From: Pseudozyma flocculosa PF-1
Lineage: Eukaryota; Basidiomycota; Ustilaginomycetes; Ustilaginales; Ustilaginaceae
NCBI RefSeq assembly: GCF_000417875.1
Contig: NW_006920870.1
Coordinates: forward strand, 116,223-180,222
Direction: 5' to 3'
DNA: 64,000 nt
Part shown: one piece after another, positions 35,476 to 47,754 of the stretch
Layout of the letters: each line of letters begins with the position of its first letter
How positions within the stretch are numbered: the stretch's first letter is position 1
Translations under genes and position numbers: made by a program
Notes under the pieces: generated by a model
The model's input: only the letters and a program-made list of their open reading frames with translations
Databases searched by the model: none
Told to the model about the DNA's origin: nothing

Positions 35476-36986
35476 TGGTGGGCGGTGGGCAGACGCCAGG
35501 ATACGGTGTCGGTGGTGGCGACGACGAAGAAGGACGGTCTGGCGCAAGCTTGGTTGGGGGTCGAGGTCCACCTTGCTTGCCTCGGCGACAGCGGCGAGCG
35601 GCGAGCGGCATGGGTAAGCCGCCAGGTGGAGGCGCAGACCGGGCCCGGTTCCGAGGGATGCTTCGGCTAAACCGAGTGCAGCTGCCATGATGGCCGGCTA
35701 GGGCGGGGTCGGGACCCTTGGCTTGGCTTGACTACTGCGATCCGAGGGTCCGCCCGGCCTCTGACCTCCGCGCGGGCCGTTGCGGGGCCCAGGCCGCCGT
35801 TTCCCTCGCGCAACCAAGCAACGGCCAGGGCAGGCATCGCTCGAATCGCTTGATGGCCCAGAGGGATGCTGCATCGTCGTTGTGGCGGATCTGGCAAGAT
35901 GAGCATCCACGCCTTTGCGCTGCCAAGGAGTGCCTCGAGCAGGCGGAGTGGAGAGGCGCGCTCGACGACGACCTCCTCGATCTTCCTCATCCTGGCCCCG
36001 CTTGCTTGCTTGCTTGATGCCCACCCGCCTGGCGGCCTGCCTCAAGCGGGGCCGCAGAGCAGGCAGGCAGGGTCGCGCAGTCATGCACTCATGCCGGCCA
36101 TCACACGCGCTCGTCGCCAAGAAGGCGAGCAAGCAAGCAGACGGCCGGACAAGAAGCAGCGAGCAGCAAGCAAGAAGCTAAGGACGCCGTCTGGACCCTT
36201 CGCACCTGCCTGCCTATGTACGAGGTTTGCCGCCTGTACGACGACCTCGGGAGGCATCGCTCAAAGTCAGGCTCGACATCGGAGCGGCGTCGAGAGGGTG
36301 GTGTGAGAAGAAAGGCCGCCCACTGTCCAAAAAGGGAAAGGGCAAGAGAGGGAAGCAGCCAGGTTGGCGGGAAGCCTCTCCGGCCTTTCGTCCTTTCCTT
36401 CTGTCCTCGTAGCCCAGCAGGCAATCTTGGAACAAGCGACTCGAGGGGAGACGCCAGGATCGGTACGATGGCCTTTCCGCCCGACTACTCTGCTGCTTCT
36501 CTGTCTTGCCCGCGCCTCTTATCCTTCGTGATCAGGGTAGGGACCAGAGCAGCACAACCAGAAGCCGAGATGACCGTGGCGGCTCCTTCCCACCATCTTG
36601 GCACAAAACGCGCGCGATGGGAGAGCCCGCCGGCCCGCCGGCCTGCCAGCGAGACGATGATGATGGCTCCTCGTCTCAGTCATACTCGCCGGTCTCTTGC
36701 CTGCCTCTGTGTATGACGAGCCGTGACCTGCTCTCCACCCTTGCAACGTTCTTCCCTCTTGGGCCTCTCCTTGAAAAAGGTTGCGCTCCCCCTCATCTTG
36801 ACGCCATCTCCGACTCCATGTCCTCCTCCCCCGCTCCCTCCCGTCGTGCTTCCCATTCGTGACAGCAGCTCCCTGACCTGAAAGACCGGGTCGCTAGCCG
36901 CCCTCGCCATCCTCGACGCCTGATCGCTTATCGCCTCCTGCCCCCCTCGACCTCGACCTCGCTCTCCCGCACCGGCACCGCCCACG
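35476..36986. other. Divergent intergenic (LYRM2 / zinc-finger-like gene)
   Basis: 1.5 kb with no supportable gene. Holds a (CTTG)4 run at 36000-36016, AAGCAAGCAGAC-type words at 36120-36180 and a CT-rich leader at 36730-36986 ahead of the next start codon. Open frames here are short and overlap one another on both strands. Confidence 0.6.
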
Positions 36987-38903
36987 ATGCCCAGCCTCGG
37001 CCTGCCCAAGGCGTCGCCGCGCCTCAATGACATCCTCGTCCGCACCAACACGCTCCTCGACAACATCACGGGCGCCGTGCCGACGACGTCGACCATCTCG
37101 GCCTCCAACATCAAGCGGCTGCCCCTCGGACGCGGCGGCGCCAGCCCGCCCTCGGTGCCGCGCAAGAAGCGCACCACCATCTGCATCGCCTGCGGCACCC
37201 GCTTCGCCACCGTCGCCGACCTGGACCGCCACTTTAACCTCAAGCCCGACCACAGCCCCTATGCCGACTCGCGGCTCGGCACCAGCTCGCGCTCGACGCC
37301 CGCCTCGGAAGAGGTGCCGCCTGCACCCGCAACGGCGGCGGCGGCGGCGGCACCGGACCGATCCGCCATCGATGACAAAAAGGGTGCTGCTGCCTGGCCC
37401 ACGGATGAGCCCGAGACTTCCGCTGCCCTTGCCAGCTCGAGCAGGCCGAGGACGCGGTCCAGGTCCGCCGCCGACGTCCTGACCTCGGTCATGACTGCCG
37501 GCGCGCTCTCAGGTGCGCCATCCTCGTCGTCCGGGCCTTCGGCCCAGGTCGCGTCCTCGTTCTCGGATCTGCCGCAGCAGCCGCCTCGGACCGCCAGCAC
37601 GCCTGCAGGCTGGCTGAGGGCTCGCGCAAGCTCGGCCGCCGCCGCCGACAGCCCCACCAATGGAGGCTCGCAGCCAACGAGCCAAGGCTCAGGCGGGGCG
37701 ACCAGCTCTTGGAGGATTCCAAGGCCAACCCTGAGGGCCAAAAAGTCGGCTCCTCTGTCTCCACCTTCAACCGACGCGAGCGCCTCCCTTTCCGGATCCT
37801 CGCAGACGGCAGGCCGTGCCTCGTCCCGGTGGGCCACGATGCGATCCTTGCCCGCTGGACGCTGGACGCAGTTCGACGACGGCAGCTCAGCGGAGACTTC
37901 GTCGGCCGCCTCAGCTTCCGGCCGCGCCGAGCGCGAGCTGCCTGCGCTGCCGCCTGCAGGCGCCCTGTGGCCTCAAAGCGATGCCCAGCTCGCCGAGGCC
38001 TTTGCCCTGCCAGTGTCGCGTCGGACGCCGCGCGCCGCGAGCATCCTAGCTGCCGACGATGCGCCGCCGCCGCCGTACACTGCCGCTGCGTCGACGGCCA
38101 ATTCGACGGTCCGGACGGCCGGTCACCGCAGCGACCTGGCCGACATGTTCACCGACCTCGACATCTTTGTGCGGACATCGGCCGCGCCGCCGTTGCCTTC
38201 GTCGTCATCGACAAGGCGGGGCCGCGATGGGCAGCTGGAACGGATCGAGCCACTCGCTGCCTCCGAAATGGCAAGCGTCGATCCGTTCGACGACGACAAC
38301 GCCATCGACCGTACGTGGCTGCCGGCGGTCCAGGCCGGGGCCGCAGGCTCGACGTCGCCGCGTGGACGACCCTCTCCGCGACAGCCACGACAACGTGCTT
38401 CGACGAACCCCTTCATGAGGAGCGAGGCCACCGCTTTGCCAGTCCTGCGACCTCCGCCGGTGGCACGCCGCGCTGCCAGCTCGCAAGATTGGCCCGCCGT
38501 ACTCGAGCCTGCATCGCCGAGCGCGACGCGATCCGGCGGTTCGTCCACCGGCAGCCCCGTGCCGAGGGAGCGAGCCAGCGACACCGCCTATTTCCACCCC
38601 TTCTTTGGCGTCGATGCCGGTGTGCAAGCACCGCGGACCGAGGCGGCGCCGAGCGGCACAGGGACGGCTTCGGACGACGATCGCGACGACGATGACGACG
38701 ACGTCTACGCCGACCCGCTGCCCGACCTCGTGCCGTCTGGCGGCGCCGGTGAGACGGACGATCGACACTGCCCCTCGACGCCTCGGATGCCCGCGACGCC
38801 CGACGCTGGATCCCGTCTGCAGCTCGGCGACGGCAAGATGCCGGGTTCCTGGGATGTCGAGGGGTCTCGAGGCATCCCGCTTGGTCGGGCGGGCGTCGTC
38901 TGA
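36987..38903 (+). CDS. Unrecognised Ser/Ala-rich protein with a zinc-finger-like motif
   Basis: Single open exon, 638 aa, that I cannot assign to a family. The N-terminal 90 residues look folded and conserved-like: LGLPKASPRLNDILVRTNTL, then the basic PRKKRTT. Next comes a possible C2H2-like finger, CIACGTRFATVADLDRHFNL with a second His in KPDH (Cys-x2-Cys-x12-His-x6-His), whose His spacing is longer than usual. The remaining 500 residues are low-complexity Ala/Ser/Pro/Arg with SP and TP sites and an acidic patch (DDDRDDDDDDVYADPLPDL) near the end. Coding potential is supported by the uninterrupted length and a normal CT-rich leader. Nuclear or nucleic-acid-binding roles would be guesses. 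Converges on SPG1. Confidence 0.65.
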   Translation: MPSLGLPKASPRLNDILVRTNTLLDNITGAVPTTSTISASNIKRLPLGRGGASPPSVPRKKRTTICIACGTRFATVADLDRHFNLKPDHSPYADSRLGTSSRSTPASEEVPPAPATAAAAAAPDRSAIDDKKGAAAWPTDEPETSAALASSSRPRTRSRSAADVLTSVMTAGALSGAPSSSSGPSAQVASSFSDLPQQPPRTASTPAGWLRARASSAAAADSPTNGGSQPTSQGSGGATSSWRIPRPTLRAKKSAPLSPPSTDASASLSGSSQTAGRASSRWATMRSLPAGRWTQFDDGSSAETSSAASASGRAERELPALPPAGALWPQSDAQLAEAFALPVSRRTPRAASILAADDAPPPPYTAAASTANSTVRTAGHRSDLADMFTDLDIFVRTSAAPPLPSSSSTRRGRDGQLERIEPLAASEMASVDPFDDDNAIDRTWLPAVQAGAAGSTSPRGRPSPRQPRQRASTNPFMRSEATALPVLRPPPVARRAASSQDWPAVLEPASPSATRSGGSSTGSPVPRERASDTAYFHPFFGVDAGVQAPRTEAAPSGTGTASDDDRDDDDDDVYADPLPDLVPSGGAGETDDRHCPSTPRMPATPDAGSRLQLGDGKMPGSWDVEGSRGIPLGRAGVV

Positions 38904-39068
38904 CTGCCTTGAAAAGCGAAGGCCTGTCATGGCTGGAGTCCGTCCGCAGGGCGGGTCGAGGGCGAGACAGTCGTGGGATGTAAGTAGGCCAAGACTCTGT
39001 CCCTGGATGAATGCAAATGGCGGTGTCAGCACGGGCGGTGCCGGGAGCAGATGCGTGCGATTGAAATG
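38904..39068. other. Short convergent 3' intergenic
   Basis: 165 bp between the zinc-finger-like gene and the inferred SPG1 stop codon; no feature seen. Confidence 0.5.
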
Positions 39069-40216
39069 CTAGTAGTGTTGGAGATGCCGTTTGCCGTGGC
39101 CGCTGGATATAGTCTGAAGGAGCGAGGCGGAGAAGAGACGCAAGCGAGCGGGGAGGGGGGCCAGTATCGAGTCGTAGGTATATGGACGGTGGTCGTCGTG
39201 AGGTCAAGCCTGTCTAGGGGGATGGGGAAAGGTGAAAGTAGGGGGGTCACGTCTCGAGCTGCGGACGACCAGGGGACCGAAGGGCTGTCAGCGCAGATTC
39301 CCTTGCGCTCGCACCGCACGCAGGCATCCATCGGACGACCGCTTCCGACACGCACGTAGATGAGGATGGGTTCGCCGAGGCCCTTGATCTCGGGGATGGT
39401 GCACTTAAGGTCAAAGGCCTTTGCGAGGAGGACCTTGAAGATCTTCTGCACGTTGATGGAATGCGACGTCGAGCAAAATATGAGGGGCGCCTTCATGGCG
39501 CGGGCAAAGCGGCGCGCCTGCTTGGTCGTCTCCTCCTGCTCCTCTTTGGGCAGCGTGGCAAAGTGATCGTACTTTGTGCCGACGAGAAAGGGGATGGCCG
39601 TCTTGTTGAAGCCGCGCGCCTGGCGGTACCACTCCTTGATCGAGTTGAGCGTCGACTTGCGCGTCAGGTCAAACATGAAGAGGATCGCCACGGCGTCGTT
39701 GCTGTGCGACCGCGGACGGGCAAGGGCGGACTCGGATGCGACGGTCAGCAGGCGCTTCACGCGAGTGAGGATCGGCCCGCGGCACCGCCCGACTCACCAG
39801 ACCAATGGCAGCATGTTGACAAACTCTCTCTGCCCGCCAAGGTCCCAGATGCTAAAGGTGATTTCCGTGTTGCGGATGCTGATGGTCTTTTCCATAAAGT
39901 TGACGCCGAGCGTCTGGATGTAGTCTTCGTTGAAGCTGCCCTCGACGTAGCGCACCATGAGGCTCGTCTTGCCGATCTGCGAGTCGCCGACCATGCCCAC
40001 CTTGAGAATGACACTGTGCCGGCGGCGGCCGAGGATGATAAGGGCCGGGGTGCGGAGGAAGGCACGGGGATGGGTGAGAAGACGAGCGGGAGGGGCGCCG
40101 GAGCGGGCATGGGAGGGGCAAAGCTCGTGGCACGGCCGGGATTCGGAGGCTCACCTGCTCTTTTCAGAGGAGCCGGAGGGTGGCGCATCGTCGTGGGACG
40201 AGGATGGCCGAGACAT
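39069..40216 (-). CDS. SPG1: Septation GTPase Spg1/Tem1
   Basis: Ras-like GTPase that triggers the septation initiation / mitotic exit network at the spindle pole body. Minus-strand exons 40216-40155, 40013-39798, 39701-39356 and 39113-39069 give 222 aa. The P-loop is GDSQIGKTS (residues 30-38). Switch I contains [11 protein letters not shown] with its threonine. G3 is WDLGGQREF, where the Ras DTAGQ is replaced by DLGGQ as is usual for this family. [20 protein letters not shown] follows across the second splice junction. G4 is GTKYD and G5 lies in FCSTSHS. These motifs make the assignment secure. The last exon is inferred: GTGCGT donor after EPILIY, a 242-nt intron, then 15 codons with a stop. 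Without that splice the frame runs on to 39026 with no family resemblance. A Ser/Pro-rich N-terminal extension of about 20 residues precedes the GTPase domain. Confidence 0.9.
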
Positions 40217-41328
<1,112 letters not shown>

Positions 41329-43459
41329 ATGGCTCCACCGCCACCACCACCACCCGCAGCAGCAGCGTCCGGAGCGAGCGCGACACCGGGCCGATCATTG
41401 CTGCCGCAGACCGACTTCGACAACCTCTCTGACGGATCAGACCTCACCGGCGACGAACAACTCGAAGACGACAACGGCGGCGACGGCGACGACGCGGCCA
41501 TGCAAGACGACGACGACGACAACGACGAAGAGCGCGTCTCTCTCACCCGCACGCCATCCAAGAACCGTCGGCGCGTCGTCCAAGATGAGGAGGAAGATGA
41601 TGACGACGACGACGACGAGGTGATGGACGACGAGCAGGACGCAGAGGGCGAGGTCGAGGATGACGGCGAGATGGAGGAAGACGACGACGAGGTCGAGGAC
41701 GACGAAGGAGAAGAAGAGCCCGCAGAAGACGACGGCGACGACGAAGAAGAAGAAGACGACGAAGACGACGAGGTCGACGAGATGGCAGACGACGAGAGCG
41801 AAGATGAGTTCCGCGACGAGCTGGCAGACGACGACGAAGCGGCACCGCCAGCCAAGGGCACCACCCGCTCCAAGGCCGCCGCCGCCGCCGCCAAGGACGC
41901 CGCACCGTCCAACACGACCCCGACCAAGAAAAAGGGCGGCACCAGCCTCAAGGTGACGCTCCGCCGCTCGCCCTCTTCCGCTCGCAAGGCAGCAGCCGCA
42001 GCAGCCGCTTCCTCGTCCACAACACCGGCCTCGACCAAAGGCGGCAAGGGCTCGGCGCCACCGTCGTCGTCCAAGGCGAACAAGGGGGCTGCCCCGTCGC
42101 GACCAAAGAACCTCGCCAAGGTCAAGTGGAAGGCGCGTCCGTCCAAGGGCGGAAAGGACGACGACGACGACGAGCAGGATGACCTCGATGCCGTCGGCAG
42201 CCTGTCGCCTTCGCTGTCGGCCCTCGACGCCGGCGAGGACGGCGAGCCAATGAGCGGCACCGACGACGGCATCGACGAGCTCGACGGTGCTCGCCCAAGT
42301 GCAGCCGCAGGAGGCAGGCGCGGGGCGGCCGACTCGCCCATGATTGCCAAGACGGCGAGGCAGCTGGCCAAGGAGAACAAGGACCTCGAGGCCGGCCTGC
42401 TCGAGCTGCCAATGAGTAAGTGTCGATGCCGCCCGCAATCCTCCCTGGCTGCCCTGTGCTCCTGACGTCGAGACGCGCGCGCTGACGCCGATTCTCGCTC
42501 TCTCCCCTCCCCCCACACCGCTGCTGCCTCTGCCCGCACGCACCGCAGCCGACGAGTCTCGAAAACGCAAGCTGACGGAAAACGAGATTGCGCTACGGCG
42601 GTCCGAGGTGGCGCGGAAGCGCAAGAACCAGAGCGAAAAGAAGCTCGAGGACGACAAGATCGAGACCATCAACCGGCTGCTCAAGAAGCAGGTGGGCCGG
42701 TCGCGGTCCAAGCTGCCGGCGCGGTCCGGCTCGGCGGCCGCAGGCGGTGGCGGCGGCGGTGGTGGCGATTCGGACGGCGCGGGAGGTGGCGACGACGAGG
42801 ATGGTGCCGCGTCTACCGGGCAAGGGCTGACGCGCAGGGCGCAAAAGGACCTCGCCGCGCCCTTCTTTCGGTACGTGAGCACCGTCGGCGGGAGCAAGCT
42901 CGGCGTCCCCTCGGCGCCACCGGGTGTGGCGGTGACCGAGGTGTACCCGGAGCAGAGCATCGTGGTCCGCCGAGCTCTGATTGAAGAGATCCACTCGGAT
43001 GCCGCTGCTGCTGCCACCGCCGCGGCCAACAAGGCACCGGTCGCAGCGACATCGACGGCGCGGCGGGAGCAGCGTCTGCGTGCGTGGAGGGACGAGGTGG
43101 ACGAGGAGGAGCAGGTGGAAGACGTGTGGGGCCAAGAGGGCCTGTACGAGTGGCGGCTGCGGAGGTGTTTTGGCATGGGCAGGAAGGAGTGGATCGGGCA
43201 GAGGAAGAGGCCGTCGCATCACGACGAGGACGGCGCAGAGGCAGAGGCAGAGGCGGAGGCGGACCAGGTCGAGGAGGACGAGGAGGAGAAGGCGGAAAAG
43301 GGGAAGGCGGACGATGATGATGCGTACGGGCAGCAGGGGGACAAGGCGGATGGTGAGGGCGAGGCGGGCGAGGGCGAGGATGCGGCTGAGGACCAGGGAG
43401 AGGGAGAGGGAGAGACAGGAAAGGACGAAAAGGACGTCGAGATGGAGGACGCTTCGTAG
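41329..43459 (+). CDS. IES2: INO80 chromatin-remodelling subunit Ies2 (PAPA-1 domain)
   Basis: Predicted Ies2/INO80B subunit, which stimulates the INO80 ATPase. Exons 41329-42415 and 42549-43459 join across a 133-nt intron (GTAAGT donor, CACCGCAG acceptor) to 665 aa. Residues 25-175 are extremely acidic with long Asp/Glu runs. A Lys/Ala/Ser-rich middle follows, containing a KVKWK segment. The conserved PAPA-1 type region straddles the start of exon 2: DESRKRKLTENEIALRRSEV, then ARKRKNQSEKKLEDDKIETI and NRLLKKQVGRSRSKL. A short motif FFRYVSTVGGSKLGVP follows. The C-terminus is again acidic. Length is greater than that of the yeast protein because of the acidic and low-complexity insertions. 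The C-terminal HIT-type zinc finger of the animal homologue is absent. Confidence 0.82.
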
Positions 43460-44304
43460 CCAGGCAGGCCCTCACTCACCTTGCTCCCTCGTGCTCTCTA
43501 GCGCCACGCTTGCAACGAATCGCTCCCTGCTTGCCACTCGAACCGGCGCCACCATCGGCCGGACGGGCGGGGCTGCTGGCCGACTGACGGACTTGGGATT
43601 CATTGACTCGACGACAAATCGGGCTACACGAGAGAGACAGAGAGAGAGGGAAGAACGAGACGAGCGTACAACTACAAGGCCGCCGCGATGGAATTGCGAG
43701 GATGGAAACGTGGGATGGCGAGTGGTGGATCGTGCGTGAGACTGACTTGACTGGGCTTGGCTTGGCTTGGCTTGGCTAGAGTTGGGGGAGAGCGGGTGGC
43801 GGTTGGTGTACAGGGGGCGGTGGTGCTGGTCGCGGTGATGGAGCTGATTGTGGCTTGTTAGGCATGCGTAGAGGCGGGCATCGAGGTTGCTGCGAGTGCG
43901 GCAGGGTGGGCATGGTATCGGGCGCGGGGAGCGCTGGCGTTGGTTGCCTTGGTGGCAGTGGTGACGGTGGTGGCGGTGGCGCTAGGCTTGCCGGGACGAG
44001 GGGAGAAGACGAGGATGGTGGGGGAGAGAGAGGTGGGGGATTCCATCGCGACGGCCTTGGAGAAGACGCTGGAACAACGAGAAAGAGAATCGAGTCCGGG
44101 AGAAACGAGGATCGGAGCCTTTGTTTGTGAGGGTTTTCTCTTTGTTTCGGTCACGGTCACGGTCACGATCTTGCGACGGGTCGGGAGCGGGAAAGGGGGG
44201 AGGCCGAAAACGTGTGGCGCTGGAAGTCGGCTGCGCACGGCGGCGCGGCACGAGGAGGGGGATTGGGCCTGATCTCGGACCGCGATGCCGCACGCAGCCG
44301 CCGT
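43460..44304. other. Convergent 3' intergenic
   Basis: 845 bp between the IES2 stop and the stop of the minus-strand unknown gene. Contains a (GGCTT)4 pentanucleotide run at about 43752-43776 and a (GGTCAC)3 run near 44149-44167. No gene is supported. Confidence 0.6.
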
Positions 44305-45931
44305 TTACGCAACGGCCGGCTCGACGGCCTGCGAGGCTTTCGCCGCCTTGTCCTTCTTGGCCTTCTTGTCGTCGGTCTTGGCGGCAATCTTCTCCTCCCA
44401 GACCTTCTCCTGGACGTTCTTGACGTCGCGCGTCGTGGCGCGCTGCGGGTCCTCGGCGGCGTGCATCGTGGCCTCGAAGGCCTCGGCACCAAAGATCTTC
44501 TTGAGCTCCTCGGCGTTCTTCTTGAGCCAAAAGGCGGGCGGCAGGGTGCGCGTCATCTTTTCGCTGGCGGCCACCATGGCGCGGTGGCGCATTGTGGGGG
44601 CGTCGCCGTCGTCTCGGAGGTCGCTCTGCTTGGTGCCCGGCTGGATGGCGTCCTTGCGGTTGTACTGGAGGCGCGCCATGCCCGGGGCGAGGCACTGAAC
44701 CAGGTAGAAGAGGTTCTCGAGCGGCTCGGCGACGTCGAGGATGACCGAGGGGTCGCGCGCGCTCTCGTCGGAATCGCCGTCGACCTTGACCTTCCAGATA
44801 AACTCGTTGGTCATCTCGTACGAGGGGGCGTTCTCCTTTTTCTTGGATCGCGTCGACTTCTTCTTCTTGTCGCCGTCGTCGGCCGCGGCGTCGTCGGCCT
44901 TGGCACCGGCGGCGTCGTCGTCGGCCTTGCTCGAGGAGCGACTGAAGTCGATGAACTTCTTGGGGACGCGGACGTACATGACTGCGGGCACGCGAGGAGG
45001 GTGGCACGAGGGCATGGATCAGCATGGAGCGGCGACTCGACGGCGGCGGCGGCGGCGGCGGCGGTGGTGAGGGGCAGCGACGACCACTCACAGCCGTCCT
45101 CGGTAAACGAGCCGTGAGGTGCGTTGCGCCTCAGGACATAGAGCTCAGTCTGTAGTGGTGGCGAGTGGCGAGTGGCGAGAGCGAGGGATGGTGAAGGGTA
45201 GGTGGCGTCAGGGATCGGTCTAGGTTAAGAACGACGACGGTGGAAGGGCGATGGCCGGTGGCCTCGACCACTCACCCTCGCGGCGTCGGTGCTCGACCAG
45301 CCGCTGCCCTCGAGCTTCTGCCTCTGTTCGAGGACAAAGGGCTTTGCCTTTTCCCATGCGTCGCGGGTCCAAGGCTTTGTGATGTGTTCGAGGCGGATCT
45401 GCTTCTTTGCGTCCTCGATGGTGGCGTCCGAGGCGTCGAAGATGACGCCGCAGTCGGATGGGCCCTGCGAGCGGTGGCGAGGGAGGCAGAGCGAGATGGA
45501 GAGAGGCAGAGCGAGATGGAGAGAGGCAAGAGGCAAGAGGCAGAGGGTAGGGTTCAGCAGGAGAGGCAGAGGCAGATGGTGTGGCGAGGGGTTTGGCCGC
45601 GTCGCTGTGCTGTGCGCTGCCTGGCCTGGCGCTGCACTGTGCGGGCACAGCCGAGGTGGCGAGCAGAGGCAGCAGCGCGAGTAGCCTAGATAACGCACGC
45701 CAGGCTCCGATAAGGCGGGGCAGATGCAGGGCTCACGCACGCGCGCATACAGGCGTGCACCCTAGCCTGGCCGGCCTGCCCGCTCCACCCTAGCCTGCCT
45801 GGTCGAATCTGACCCCGGCCAAGCGCCCCTCTGACGGCGACCAACATCGCGCAAGGCGGCTGCTACGCTCCACTCACGGCCTTGACAAACTCGGTGGGCT
45901 GCTCTTCCTTCTTGTTCTTGTTCTTGCCCAT
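44305..45931 (-). CDS. Unrecognised four-exon protein with charged insertions
   Basis: Minus-strand exons 45931-45878, 45464-45276, 45149-45092 and 44981-44305 join in phase to 325 aa; all donors are GTGAGT or GTGAG. The perfect phase agreement over three introns strongly supports a real gene. I do not recognise the family. The N-terminus is lysine-rich (MGKNKNKKEEQPTEF). It is followed by an ordered-looking region (GPSDCGVIFDASDATIEDAK, TKPWTRDAWEKAKPFVLEQR, TELYVLRRNAPHGSFTEDGF), a Lys/Asp/Ala insertion, and then YEMTNEFIWKVKVDGD and a helical stretch LENLFYLVQCLAPGMARLQY. The C-terminus is Lys/Ala-rich. No signal peptide or TM segment is seen. A TATA box lies 265 nt upstream. A role is not assigned. 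Confidence 0.75.
45483..45522 (+). repeat. Tandem 20-bp duplication in an intron
   Basis: The unit GAGGCAGAGCGAGATGGAGA occurs twice head to tail, followed by partial GAGGCAAG copies, inside intron 1 of the unrecognised gene at 44305-45931. Confidence 0.85.
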
Positions 45932-47754
45932 ATTGGTGGTTGGCAGCGGAGGCGAAGGCTGCTAGGCGATGCTCGTTGTAGTGATGGCGGCGGCGATCAA
46001 AGGCGCGGCTGGATGGTTGCGCTGGATGCAAAGTGGTAGGGTCGCGGAAGCGCCGTCGATCAAGAGCGGGGCAAGGCAGAGGCAGAAGCTGGAGCCGCAG
46101 GGGAGGAGTGGAAATGATGGTCTCTCGCAGCGGATGCGGTTGAGAGGAGGGTGAGGGGGCTGCGAGCAGTGGGGGGGGATGGTGCGGCCTCGTCCTTTAT
46201 ACCGGCATGGCACTGCGATGCTAGCTGGACCGCACCGCAACCGCTGGGCCCCGTTCTCTCTCTCCCTGCCTCTCCCTCTCGCCAAGCAGGCGGGCAGGCG
46301 GGCTGGCCGGCAGCCATCGAGCGACGAGGCGGATGGCTGGGCAACGGGCGTGCGCACAGGCCGGAGCAGGCCATGCCCCCCTGTAGTCTGCCACTCCCAA
46401 GGCGGCCGCACAGATCATCCTGGCCTGGCCTGGCCTGCTGGAGGCAGGTTTTGCGGGGTAAGCAAAGCTGTTAGGCCAGAGAGGTCAGGGCAGCCAGGCC
46501 AGGGTCCCGCCCCCCCACCAAGCAAGCTGACGACGAGGCCGCAGATGGTCGAGCTCGTGTGGGCCCTCGCCGGCGCTGGGTCACGCCATGCATGCTGGCC
46601 TCTCCTGCCTGCCTGCCTGCCTGGCTTGCCTTGTTTGGACAGGCTGGCCAGGCTGGCCGGCCAAGGCGACCGGGCGGCATCGACCGTGCGTGTAGCCAAA
46701 CAGCGAGCCAACGACGATGCCAGGCTGCGGGGCGAGCGAGCGGGCGAGCCCTTCGTTGTCTCTGCTGCTGCCATCCGACAGAGGCTGCCTAGCCTGATGC
46801 CGGCTGGCCTAGACCGGGGGCAGCAACGAGTCACAAGACCTCCCCCAGCCTCAGCCTCAGCCTCAGCCTGCCAACCGGCACGGGTGCGTGGGCGACAGCC
46901 TGCCTTATGCCAGCTCATGCCAGCTCAGGCGAGGCAGGGTCACGCCAAAGTTAGCGCAGCCCAAGCCAGCCTGGCCAGGCCGAGGAGCGGTGAGGTCAGG
47001 TCCGGTCAGGCCAGCAGAGGAGGCCCCATGACCACCCGCCGCTGCCTGGGCCAGTCCAGGCTAGGCTGGGCCAGGCAGGCTACGCTAAGGACCCACGCTC
47101 GCTTGCAGGCCAGCTGCGCCGCGAGAGTTCATGCAGAACGAGCCTGGTCTGGCCTGCAGCCCACCTATGCACGACCCTTCGGCCCGTGTGCAATGAGGGT
47201 TTGTATCCTCCTCTGTGGGCTCCCAAATCAAATCGAACGAAAGAGTTCAATCGAACTAGAGTTTAGTATCGCCAGCCAGCCTCGGAGCCGATGGGGTGCG
47301 CACGGCGCACAGCGCATCCAAGCTTTCGTCGACCTCCCTCGGTCGGGCCACCTCCATCCCCTTCCTCCCTTCCTCCACCGTCGTCGCTCCCGCCCTGCCG
47401 CTCAACAAGCATGCATCGTGCTGCCCGACCCGCGACGCCAGCCTCGACTTCCGACGAAGACGACGACCATGACCACGAACGCGACGCGTTAAACCAAGGC
47501 CCAGGCTCGTTTCTGTGCGCGAGCGGACCACCGACCGGCCTGCTCGGGGCGCGCGGCGATGACATGCATGGATGGGGGATGAGCGAACGGGTGCTACAGC
47601 AACATGGGACGGTGGACCGATGGTTGATTGACGAGCCTGGATTCGTTGGACTGCGGGCCAGGCCCGACAGCTATTGGTCACCGACATTACGCTGCCACTC
47701 GGGACGCACAGGGCCTTGACCCGCCTCGACCAATCGATCGGCTGGCCGAGCCCG
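45932..47754. other. Intergenic between the unknown gene and the Hpc2 gene
   Basis: 1.8 kb. The left end is the promoter of the minus-strand unknown gene. 46400-47120 is packed with GGCCTGGCC, (CCTG)4 at about 46604-46622, CCAGGCTGGCCAGGCTGGCC and AGCCTCAGCCTCAGCC words. A long open frame across 46179-47492 on the plus strand is a composition artefact. 47210-47260 is locally AT-richer. No gene is supported. Confidence 0.6.
46196..46201 (-). promoter_or_regulatory. TATA box of the unknown minus-strand gene
   Basis: Minus-strand GGTATAAAGG, a consensus TATA element 265 nt upstream of the start codon at 45931, followed by a pyrimidine-rich leader. Assignment is by position and consensus. Confidence 0.55.

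Noticed and set aside
41437..43176. 579-codon minus-strand open frame
   Set aside because: Antisense of the acidic IES2 coding region; its Val/Leu/Phe-rich stretches are complements of GAC/GAG runs and not membrane segments.
46179..47492. 437-codon plus-strand open frame in intergenic DNA
   Set aside because: Translation is Ala/Arg/Pro/Gln-rich, built from CCTGG and CAGGC repeats, with no conserved motif; its end overlaps an AT-richer leader-like stretch.
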